Assembly (NCBI RefSeq): GCF_010548375.1
Contig: NZ_JAAGLY010000002.1
Span: 682,001-746,000, forward strand
DNA: 64,000 bases
Source: Streptomyces sp. SID13726
GTDB lineage: Bacteria > Actinomycetota > Actinomycetes > Streptomycetales > Streptomycetaceae
Reading direction: 5' to 3'
Shown: positions 49,893-58,517 of the stretch, piece by piece
Position numbering within the stretch: position 1 is the stretch's first letter
Layout: each line of letters begins with the position of its first letter
Notes under the pieces: model-generated
What the model was told of the DNA's origin: nothing
The model's database searches: none
Seen by the model: only the letters and a program-made list of their open reading frames with translations
Made by a program: the position numbers and the translations under genes

Positions 49893-52800
49893 ATGTCCTG
49901 GACACCGTGGAGGAGTTCCTTGGCCACCTCCGACGAATGGAGCCGAGTCGGTTACCCGGGGAATCCGGTGACGGGGGACCCGGGTGTCATCGACGGCGTC
50001 ACCAAGGAGCTGCGCGGGCTGAGCGATCTGGCCGGGCAGGTCGGCGGCGGGCTCGACGCGCTGCTGACGAAGGCGGAGGACGGCGGCTTCGAGGGGCGGA
50101 CGGCGGACGCGCTGCGCGGGTACGTCAAGAACGAGCTGAAGACGTTCATGGTGAACGTGGCCCGCTCCTTCGACCTGGCGGCCTCGGCGACGGCCCGGTA
50201 CTCCAGGGCGCTCGGGGACGCGCAGGACCGGGCGGAGAACGCGGCGGACACGGTGGCCGCGCTGGAGCGGGTCGGCGGGGCGCCGCTGGCCGCGGACGAT
50301 CCGGAACTGGCCCGCTCCCGCAACGACGTGGCCGCCGAGATCGACGGCATCCAGGGCGAGGCGAAGATCCTGGAGGACGCCCTGCACGAGGCGGCCCGGC
50401 TGGTGTCACGGCCGATCAAGCCGCCGAAGAAGAGTTTCTGGAAGAAGTTCGTCTCCGCGTTCTGGAAGGCGCTGGAGATCCTCACGCTGGTGCTGACCCT
50501 CGTCGCGGTCGTGGTGTCGGGGCCGCTGGGCCTGGTGGCGTTCGGTCTGGGCGCGGTGCTCTTCGTCAAGGCGCTGGTGGACTACGCGCAGGGCAACGGC
50601 AACGCCCTGAGCCTCGGTCTCGCCTTCCTCGGCATCCTGTTCCCTTCGACGAAGGGCCTGACCACGATCGGCGGGCTGACCCGGATGGCGGGGGCGGGTG
50701 CCCGGGCCTTCGGGAGTGCCGCGTCCTCGGCCGCCCGCATGCTCTTCCGGGCCGGGCGGACCCTGCTCGCTCCCCGGGCCCTGCTCAGCCTGGCCGGCCA
50801 GGGCCTGTTGCGGGGCGCCGGGGCGTTCGGGCGGGCCGGGAGCCGGGCCTTCGGCGGGCTGGCCCAGCTCCCCCGGGTGTTCGCGCGGGCCCCCGGGATG
50901 CTGTCGTCGGCCGCGCGGTTCGCCACCGGGTTCGCCCGGGGTGTCTGGCAGCAGGCCAGGTTCGCGCTGCGCCGGGACTTCTTCATGTCGACGGCGTTCG
51001 TCGGCGGCAGTACCGCCAAGCGGCTCGGTGTCTACACGGTCGTCAACACCGGCCGCTTCTTCGACTTCGCGGTGTCCGCCGTCCTGCCGCTGCGGTACTC
51101 GGAACTCGCCAGGTTCGGCTACTCGGGCGCCTTCCGCCTCGGCATCCTGGAGCGCGGCCTGGCCCGGGCCCCGCAGACGGTCGCCCCGCTCGCCAGGACC
51201 GGCTCCCTCGCCCCCGACCTCGCCGAGCTGACGAGCCGCGGTCTGAACTCGCCCCGGTCCGCGGTCCCCTTCGGGGAGACGGCCGCGGGCAAGCTGGTCG
51301 TGCCGGGGACCGCCGGGTGGGACGACGCGCTCGACGAGCTGTCCGAGATCATGGTGAAGCCGGTCACGGCGACCGACACACGGGGTGTCACCTCGCTCCC
51401 CCGGATCACCGGTTCGGACACCGTCCGCTTCCCCGGCCGGCTGGACGACCTGGGCGTCCGCATGAACGGCCTCGACACCGTGCTCGACAGGGCCGGGCTG
51501 CCGGTCGGCCCTTCGCGCACCGGTCTCGACGACCTCCACGCCCTCGACGGGTTCGGCACTCCAGTCGCCCCCGGCACCACCTCCGTCCTGCTGCCGCCGC
51601 GCACCGCGGTCGACCGGCTCACGGAGCTGGACGCCCTGACCGGCCTCAGCCGCACCGACGCCGGACTGCTCAAGCCGTTCGACGAGTTGACCGACCTGGC
51701 CCCGCTGAGCATCGACGGCAAGCTCGGCGGGCTGACCGAGGCGCAGCTGGGCAAGGTCCTCGACGGCGAGCTGGACCTGGTGCGGGCCACCCCGGACGGC
51801 GTCGTCCTGCGGATCGGCGGGACCGACCCGATCGATGTGCACGTCCGGCTCAAGGGCGAGGTGCGGATCAGCGTCCTCGGCCCGGCCGACGTGCAGGTCC
51901 AGCCCTTCCGGTCGGCGGCGGGCGGCGGGCAACTCGACGACCTCGGCATGAGGCTGGAGGACCTGGCCCGGCTGATCCCCAGGGCCGACGACGGTGTGCG
52001 GGGCGCCGGCGACCTGCTCGGCCTCGGGCCGGTCCGGGCCGGCCTCGCCACCGACACGGCCGCCACGAGGACACCGCCCCTGACCCTGCGGGACATCGTC
52101 ACGGGCGGCGCGACCGGCAAGCTCGCCATGGACCGCTTCCAGGCGTGGACGCGCGCCCAGACCGCCGAACTGCGCCTGGACACCGCGGGCCGTGAACTCG
52201 CCGAGCTGGGCGAGCTCGGCGATGTGCCGCCGCTGCGGCGCGCGGAGGCCGAACTCGATCTCAGCGCCGCCCAGTTGCAGTTCAACCAGGCCCGCATGGA
52301 CTTCGACCGACTCGGGACGAGCCTGGACGCGGTCCGCCAGGACATCGTGGTGATGGCCGCCCGCGTCAACGGCCCCGCGGCCGCCCTGCCCACGGGTGAG
52401 CTGCGCCTGCTGGACGACCTGGGGCGGCCCACCGGCCAGTCGATCACCATAGAGCCGGGGCCCACCGTGAACTGGGTGCTGCGCACGGACTCCGGCGTCG
52501 TGCCCGGCGTCGAGGTACGGATGATCGACGGCGGGTTCAGCGTCACGGGTCTCGACGGGGTGGTCACGCGGTTCGGGGTGGATGGGCGGCCTGTGCCGTC
52601 GGTGGGCGGGCTGGATGCGCTGCACGGGCCGACGGCAGTTGCCCTCCCCCGCCTGACCGATATGCCGGAACTCGGTCGGGTCCGGCTGACGGCGGATCTG
52701 ACCGACGGTGCTCACACAGTGCCGGCCGACCTCGCCCGCTTCGACGGCATGGCCCTGTCGGGGTCGCATGAACTCGCCGGGCTGCACTTGAAGGTCACCG

Positions 52801-55800
52801 AGATCCCGGCCGGCGATCTCGCCCCGGCCTCGTTCCGCGTGGACGTGGTGGACGTGACGGACGTCGGCGCCGTGGGCGGACCGGTGCGGCTCCCCGATGT
52901 GGGAGTGACTCTGCGCGAGGGCGGAGGGCTGTCCTTCTCCGGCCCGCAGGGTGGGATGCGGTGGCAGTTCGACTCCCTGGGACGTCTGGAACACCGTGAA
53001 CTGCCGTTGTCCGGGAGCGACTTCGCGCTGCGGTTCACCGATGACGTGCTGACTCCGCTGCCCCGGGTGGTCGGCCCGGACGGGGTGCCCGTCCACGGGG
53101 CCACCCTCACGCCGATGCGGGACGCGTCCGGGGCACTGGGTGGGCTGACCGTGCGGGTGCCGGGCCTCGACGGGCTCGCCTCGGAGTGGCGGTTCGCGGC
53201 CGGTGGAGTGCTGCGTCAGCACGAGGTGCCGGTCATCCTGCGCGGGATCGACGGCCCGGCCGGTCTGGGTGTCAGGGTGACGACCACGCCCGGCGCGGGC
53301 GGCCTGACGACCCGGGTCCTCGAACTGACCGGACCGTCCAGCCTCACCGGCTCCTTCCGGCTCGGTCCGATGGAGAGCGGTCTCGCCGGGCGGTTGCCGA
53401 ACGGGTTCACGGTGACCGACACGATCACCGGCAGCCGCTTCCACTTCGACGAGGGCGGCCGTCTCGCCGTCCGGGACGTACCGGCGCCGGACGGCGACGG
53501 TTTCCTGCGCTTCACCGAAGGCGCCACGCCCGATGCCATGCCCCATGCCGTCACCGGCGCTCTGCCCGACGCCGTGCCCGGTACCGCCCCGGTCCGCCTG
53601 GACGACCTCGGCGGCCTCCCCGACGGCATCGCCCAGGGAGACATGGCGCAACTCTTCCACCGCACGCTCGACGAGGCGGGCGGCGTGCGCGTCGTACCGG
53701 ACGGCGCCCATCCGTCGGCTCTCGCGGACGTACGAGCCCTCGAACTCCCCACCTCCGAGCTGCCGTTGGCACACCTGGACGGCCTGCACCGCCCCACCGG
53801 ATCACTCTCCGACGAGTCACTGTCCGACCTCAGCGGGCTGTCCGACCTCGACCTCGACGCCATCCGGGCCCGTCTGGACGAGCACCGGGAGGTGGTCGAC
53901 CAGCTCAACCGCGTGCCGCTGTCCGGTGTGGACGAGCTGGCCGGCGTCGACCTGCGCTGGGCTCCGCTCCCGGCCTCCGACACGGTCCCGCCGGGCACGT
54001 ACCGACTGGAGCTCGTCGAGCACGCTCCGGGTGCGGCCGGGGTCCACGCCTCCGACTTCACCGTCGAACTGGTCGACAACAGCGGGAGGTTCGCCGTCAC
54101 GGACCGGGCCGGGACGACCCGGTTCACCTTCGACTCGGACGGCCGTTTCGCCGGCCGGGACACCGCGCTGGCGTTCGACGGACTCCCGGAGGGGCTACGG
54201 CTCCAGGTGACGCACGGTCCCGGGGTGGACGCAGCCGGGCGGGTCATGGTGGATGTGCTCGGCCCCTCCGGCGCCACCCGGTCCGTACAGCTCGCCCCGG
54301 CCCAGGGCACACTCGCCGGACGCCTGCCCGGTGGGTTCACCCTCACCGACACCGTCACCGGGTCGCGTTTCCACTTCGACCACACCGGCCGGCTCGCCCT
54401 GCGCGACCTGCCGGACCAGGACGGCTCCTTCCTCCGGCTCACCGAGGGCGCGGCCTCCGACACCCCGCCGGTCCGGCTGGGAGAGGACGAACTCGACGGA
54501 CTCGGCAGTCAGTTGGGCGAGCACCTCCCGCCCGGCCTGAGTCCCGAGCACGACGGCGTCGACCTGGCGCGGTTCTTCGACCGCACCCTCGACGAGGCCT
54601 CGGGCTTCCGTACGCCGCCGGCGGGCGCGTCGGCCGATCTGTCGGGGATCTCCGGTGCCATGGACTTCCTGCACGCCGCCCCCGACACGCACGCGCTCCA
54701 GTCCCTGGATCTCCCCGGTCTCCAGCGTCTCACCGCGGAGGCGACCTCGTCGCTGGACCGGCTCGGACTGCATCCGGCGCTGCTCAACGACCAGTTGCGG
54801 CAGCTCACCGGGCAGGCCCAGCTGGTGCTGCGGCGGGAGGGCAACCGCGCTCTCCAGGAGTACCTCGACCTGCCCCTGGCGACCCGCCTCGACGACCTGC
54901 GGGGCGACACGGGCCGGGTGACGGGGGACTTCACGATCACACCGACGCCTCACGGCGACAGCCGTTTCACCGTCACCCACAACCCGTCCGGGCTGACACT
55001 GGGGTTCACCGCCAACCGCGAACTGGTCCATCAGGACGTCTTCCTGAGGGGTGGTCCGGCGGAACTGGACGGGCTGAGGCTCGGGATGACCGGCCGTGCG
55101 GTCGACGGCGGTGCGTGGACGCCGAGTTCGCTCGACTTCGCGGGCACGCGCCCGGCCGGCTTCACGGTGGCCCCGAATCCGCGGGGCGGTTTCACGCTCA
55201 CCGACACGGCGGGCACGGCCAGTTGGCACTACGGCACCGACGGTGTGCCTGCCCTGCGGGACGTGCGGCTGCCGGGCGACCGGGGCGTCCTGCGCTTCGA
55301 CGCCGACGCTCCCGGCAGGGTGCCCCGGGTGCTGGACCGGGCGGGTGCCGAACTCCCGGGCGTGCGAACGGAGTTGCTGGACGACGGCCGGATCTCCCTG
55401 ATCCCCGTCGGCAGGGCGGCCCAGCCGATGGAGCGGACCGTGTTCAGCCGTACCGGCACGCTGCTGGAGGAGACGGTCGCCGTTCGGGTCAAGGGCGGGC
55501 GGGCCAACGGGGAGTTCTGGAGGATCGACCATGCCGCCGGGACCGCCGTGCGCGTCGACTCCACGGGCACCCCGCTCACCGGCCGCTTCGCCACCGCGAA
55601 GGTGGAGTTGTCGGGCACCGGGCAGTTCCGGCTGACCGGTGAGGGCAAGGTGAACCTGTTCGAGCGCGAGGTGCTCGGCGACGGCAACACCCTGCACGTC
55701 GACATGGACCGGGTGGGCCGGGCCCGCTGGACCGAGTTCGACCGGGCCGGGGCCAAGGTGCGGGCCGGCGAGCGGATCTGGGACGCCGACCGCAGGACGG

Positions 55801-58517
55801 TCCACGACACGCTGTCGTACCGGTGGATGCCGGTCGACGTCCACGACGTGCGGACGTACACCAAGGCGATCGACGGCGGGCTGATCCGCACCGAGAAGAC
55901 CGCCACCGGCGAGTGGACCTGGACGCGCTTCGACAGCAAGGGCGCCGAGGTGCTGTCCGGCACCCGGGAGTGGTCCTGGAACCACATCGGCTTCCGGGAC
56001 ACCTACCTCGACCCGGCCACCGGTGAGCGGGCCGTCGCCCAACAGCGGGGCAACATGTGGCCGTTGAACGGCTATCACGGCTCCCGTCTGTATCTGGAGC
56101 ACCCGGTGCTGCCCGGCGAGCGACCGGCGGGGATGCGGGTCGACCCGGAGCTGCACTCGGCCGTCGGCCCTGCCAACAAGCCGATCGACGTCGTCGAGCA
56201 TCTCGCGGACGGCGGCACCCTGCATGTCGTGCGCCTCTCCGACCAGCGCATGCCCGCCTCTCTGTGGCAGGCGCGGACCGGACTCGGGCGGTTCGACGGG
56301 TTCTTCGGGAACCTCGTCACCGGGCGGTCCATGTTCACGGTCTCCAAGTGGACCGAAGTCGCCGCCGACGGTGCCGAGATGACCGGTGTCCGGCTCGTCT
56401 CGCACGGCGGGGGCAGCTGGCGGGACGTCGACCGGTTCGGGCGGATCGTGCGCGAGTCCCGCAAGCTGGAGAACGGCAACGTCGTCGAGGTCGGCCGCAG
56501 TCTCGACGACCCGAAGAAGTGGGCGCCGGCCCCGAAGTGGAACGGCACCTCCGAGTCGTACGAACTGCCCTGGCTGGACACGAAGAGCGGGGTCTCCGGC
56601 ACCCGTCATGTCGCCGCCGACGGAGCCTTCGAGGACGTGTTCACCGACGCCGCCGGTCGCGAGGTGCTGGCGATGCGCTCGCAGGGCGCCGACGTGCGCG
56701 AGTACCTCGCCGAGAACCCGGCGCGGGGCCTGGGCCGTGACGACGCCGCCGGGGTGTGGGTGGACAAGAACGACCAGATGCAGATCACCGGGCGGCGCGA
56801 CCACTGGGGCGGCCTCCATGTCGAGGCGCACGGCAACCCCCGCCACCGCACCTGGAGTTGGAAGGCCACCGACGCCGACGGGACCGTCACGGAGGGCGTC
56901 CGCAAGCAGAACCGCGGCTCGCTGTACTCCCGTACCTGGGACGACTCGTTCGTCGACCACGACCGGCTCGGCGCCGTGATCCGGGAGCGCAGCGCCACCG
57001 ACGACGGCACCGTCTGGATCGACGCCACCCGGCAGGGCGACCACACCTGGACCTGGCGGAGGACGAACGCCGACGGCACGGTCCACTCGCAGGGCACGCG
57101 CGAGTACCAGGACCTCGCCAAGGGCCGCTGGAGCGACCGCGTCGGCGACGACGTCGTACGGCAGCGGAACGGTGGCCGGGTGCGGGAGTTCGCGTACACA
57201 CTGCGGGAGACCCCGGCGCCCGCCTTCACGCCGGCCAGGGAGAACGGCCCGGGGTCGCTGGCCGATCTGCTGTCGCGGTCCGCGCGCCACTTCGAGCCGT
57301 CCACGACGGTCACCGTGGACCGGCGGGTCTGGCGGGAGTACGACATGGGCAAGGTGCTGCGCCGCCGGGACGCGGTCGAGGGGGTGCCGGGCCGGTACCG
57401 GGAGTCGGAGTCGCTGTGGGGGCAGTGGCGGGAGTACCAGGACGACCGGCTGGTCGCCCAGCGCACGATCATGGGGCGGGTCTGGGCCACCGACGCCTTC
57501 GGCCGCTGGTCGGCGTTCGACATGGCCAAGCTGCCGGAGATCAGCAGTCTGCCGTCGGTGGGCGGGCAGGTCGGTCTTGACGGGCACCGGGCCTGGCGGC
57601 TGATCGGCCGCGAGGTCGACTTCCGGGGCTACACCAACGAGTTCCGGGGGGTGAACCGGGAGTTCCGCGACCCGTTCCACGACATCTGGACCGGTGTCAC
57701 GGACGGCGCCTCGCACAGCATGTCGCCCTGGCTCCACGGGCTGCGCAAGGCGGCCACGGAGTTCTCCACGGGCTTCCTGATCGAGTTCGGCACCAGCATG
57801 GCGGTGTCGGCCATCACCGCCGACCTCGGCAACACCCGCTTCGACCCGCTCCAGGCCTTCGAGCGGGCCCTGTTGAACGGCGCGATCGGCGGCACCATCC
57901 GCTCCGGCGTCAACATGGCCCAGGACATGACCCCGCTGGGCAAGCTCAAGTACGGCCTGACCAACCTGGACCAGGGCCAGGACCTCAACCGGCATCCGCT
58001 GGCCTCCAACGACGACTGGGCCGGCGAGTGGTCGTCGTTCGAGAACCCGTCCCGCTGGCGCTCCGGGGCCTACGCCTACGTCGACGGCCTCGCGGTCAGC
58101 GCGCTCACCGGGTTCGTCAACAACGCGGTCAACGCGACCGTGTTCGGCGTCGGCGGCGACAAGCGCACCGGGCTCGAAGCCCTCGAAGCCGGTGCGTGGG
58201 GCATGGCGGGCTCGCTGTTCACCGGTGTCACCAGCGGTCTCGGCCGGTACACCTTCCACGCCGCCTCGGGCTCGCGGATCTTCCACCGCGGCGGTCCGGG
58301 CGAGCTGATCTGGCAGGCGGGCGAGTCACTGACCGCGGGCGTCCTCAACTACTGGATCAACAACAGGGCCGCCCAGATCCTGCCGACCCGGCCGTTCCCG
58401 TCGACGACGGCCACCGCCGCTTCCCCGCCCGCCACCACCCCGACTCCCCCGCCCGCCACCGATTCGGCCCAGCCGGCCGCCGACACGGCCGCGCCGTCCA
58501 CCGAGGAGCTTTCGTGA
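49893..58517 (+). CDS. Giant protein with T7SS-like N-terminal domain and YD-like repeats
   Basis: About 2874 residues. Residues 1-160 match the helical domain of type VII-exported proteins (SRVGYPGNPVTGDPGVIDGVTKELRGL, with a Trp-rich start MSWTPWRSSL). Hydrophobic helices lie near 193-252. From about 880 to 1860 a beta-module with the pattern GGFTvTDxxTGsRFHFDxxGRLAxRD recurs at least eight times. From about 1900 to 2500, YD/RHS-like repeats (TWTRFDSKGAEVLSGTREW) follow. The end (2600-2826) is Gly-rich and hydrophobic, then a Pro/Thr-rich tail. No toxin domain or RHS core hallmark was recognised. ATG at 49893 is supported by the promoter position; GTG at 49884 is an alternative. It overlaps the next gene by 4 bp (GTGA). 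Confidence 0.75.
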   Translation: MSWTPWRSSLATSDEWSRVGYPGNPVTGDPGVIDGVTKELRGLSDLAGQVGGGLDALLTKAEDGGFEGRTADALRGYVKNELKTFMVNVARSFDLAASATARYSRALGDAQDRAENAADTVAALERVGGAPLAADDPELARSRNDVAAEIDGIQGEAKILEDALHEAARLVSRPIKPPKKSFWKKFVSAFWKALEILTLVLTLVAVVVSGPLGLVAFGLGAVLFVKALVDYAQGNGNALSLGLAFLGILFPSTKGLTTIGGLTRMAGAGARAFGSAASSAARMLFRAGRTLLAPRALLSLAGQGLLRGAGAFGRAGSRAFGGLAQLPRVFARAPGMLSSAARFATGFARGVWQQARFALRRDFFMSTAFVGGSTAKRLGVYTVVNTGRFFDFAVSAVLPLRYSELARFGYSGAFRLGILERGLARAPQTVAPLARTGSLAPDLAELTSRGLNSPRSAVPFGETAAGKLVVPGTAGWDDALDELSEIMVKPVTATDTRGVTSLPRITGSDTVRFPGRLDDLGVRMNGLDTVLDRAGLPVGPSRTGLDDLHALDGFGTPVAPGTTSVLLPPRTAVDRLTELDALTGLSRTDAGLLKPFDELTDLAPLSIDGKLGGLTEAQLGKVLDGELDLVRATPDGVVLRIGGTDPIDVHVRLKGEVRISVLGPADVQVQPFRSAAGGGQLDDLGMRLEDLARLIPRADDGVRGAGDLLGLGPVRAGLATDTAATRTPPLTLRDIVTGGATGKLAMDRFQAWTRAQTAELRLDTAGRELAELGELGDVPPLRRAEAELDLSAAQLQFNQARMDFDRLGTSLDAVRQDIVVMAARVNGPAAALPTGELRLLDDLGRPTGQSITIEPGPTVNWVLRTDSGVVPGVEVRMIDGGFSVTGLDGVVTRFGVDGRPVPSVGGLDALHGPTAVALPRLTDMPELGRVRLTADLTDGAHTVPADLARFDGMALSGSHELAGLHLKVTEIPAGDLAPASFRVDVVDVTDVGAVGGPVRLPDVGVTLREGGGLSFSGPQGGMRWQFDSLGRLEHRELPLSGSDFALRFTDDVLTPLPRVVGPDGVPVHGATLTPMRDASGALGGLTVRVPGLDGLASEWRFAAGGVLRQHEVPVILRGIDGPAGLGVRVTTTPGAGGLTTRVLELTGPSSLTGSFRLGPMESGLAGRLPNGFTVTDTITGSRFHFDEGGRLAVRDVPAPDGDGFLRFTEGATPDAMPHAVTGALPDAVPGTAPVRLDDLGGLPDGIAQGDMAQLFHRTLDEAGGVRVVPDGAHPSALADVRALELPTSELPLAHLDGLHRPTGSLSDESLSDLSGLSDLDLDAIRARLDEHREVVDQLNRVPLSGVDELAGVDLRWAPLPASDTVPPGTYRLELVEHAPGAAGVHASDFTVELVDNSGRFAVTDRAGTTRFTFDSDGRFAGRDTALAFDGLPEGLRLQVTHGPGVDAAGRVMVDVLGPSGATRSVQLAPAQGTLAGRLPGGFTLTDTVTGSRFHFDHTGRLALRDLPDQDGSFLRLTEGAASDTPPVRLGEDELDGLGSQLGEHLPPGLSPEHDGVDLARFFDRTLDEASGFRTPPAGASADLSGISGAMDFLHAAPDTHALQSLDLPGLQRLTAEATSSLDRLGLHPALLNDQLRQLTGQAQLVLRREGNRALQEYLDLPLATRLDDLRGDTGRVTGDFTITPTPHGDSRFTVTHNPSGLTLGFTANRELVHQDVFLRGGPAELDGLRLGMTGRAVDGGAWTPSSLDFAGTRPAGFTVAPNPRGGFTLTDTAGTASWHYGTDGVPALRDVRLPGDRGVLRFDADAPGRVPRVLDRAGAELPGVRTELLDDGRISLIPVGRAAQPMERTVFSRTGTLLEETVAVRVKGGRANGEFWRIDHAAGTAVRVDSTGTPLTGRFATAKVELSGTGQFRLTGEGKVNLFEREVLGDGNTLHVDMDRVGRARWTEFDRAGAKVRAGERIWDADRRTVHDTLSYRWMPVDVHDVRTYTKAIDGGLIRTEKTATGEWTWTRFDSKGAEVLSGTREWSWNHIGFRDTYLDPATGERAVAQQRGNMWPLNGYHGSRLYLEHPVLPGERPAGMRVDPELHSAVGPANKPIDVVEHLADGGTLHVVRLSDQRMPASLWQARTGLGRFDGFFGNLVTGRSMFTVSKWTEVAADGAEMTGVRLVSHGGGSWRDVDRFGRIVRESRKLENGNVVEVGRSLDDPKKWAPAPKWNGTSESYELPWLDTKSGVSGTRHVAADGAFEDVFTDAAGREVLAMRSQGADVREYLAENPARGLGRDDAAGVWVDKNDQMQITGRRDHWGGLHVEAHGNPRHRTWSWKATDADGTVTEGVRKQNRGSLYSRTWDDSFVDHDRLGAVIRERSATDDGTVWIDATRQGDHTWTWRRTNADGTVHSQGTREYQDLAKGRWSDRVGDDVVRQRNGGRVREFAYTLRETPAPAFTPARENGPGSLADLLSRSARHFEPSTTVTVDRRVWREYDMGKVLRRRDAVEGVPGRYRESESLWGQWREYQDDRLVAQRTIMGRVWATDAFGRWSAFDMAKLPEISSLPSVGGQVGLDGHRAWRLIGREVDFRGYTNEFRGVNREFRDPFHDIWTGVTDGASHSMSPWLHGLRKAATEFSTGFLIEFGTSMAVSAITADLGNTRFDPLQAFERALLNGAIGGTIRSGVNMAQDMTPLGKLKYGLTNLDQGQDLNRHPLASNDDWAGEWSSFENPSRWRSGAYAYVDGLAVSALTGFVNNAVNATVFGVGGDKRTGLEALEAGAWGMAGSLFTGVTSGLGRYTFHAASGSRIFHRGGPGELIWQAGESLTAGVLNYWINNRAAQILPTRPFPSTTATAASPPATTPTPPPATDSAQPAADTAAPSTEELS

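Noticed and set aside
50406..58286. Two minus-strand open frames of 1127 and 1363 codons antisense to the giant gene
   Set aside because: They lack an RBS and domains, and the plus strand shows repeated protein modules that explain the base pattern.
58100..58517. A polymorphic-toxin C-terminus on the giant protein
   Set aside because: The last 300 residues are hydrophobic, Gly-rich and end in a Pro/Thr tail; no nuclease, deaminase or ADP-ribosyl motif and no immunity gene was seen.
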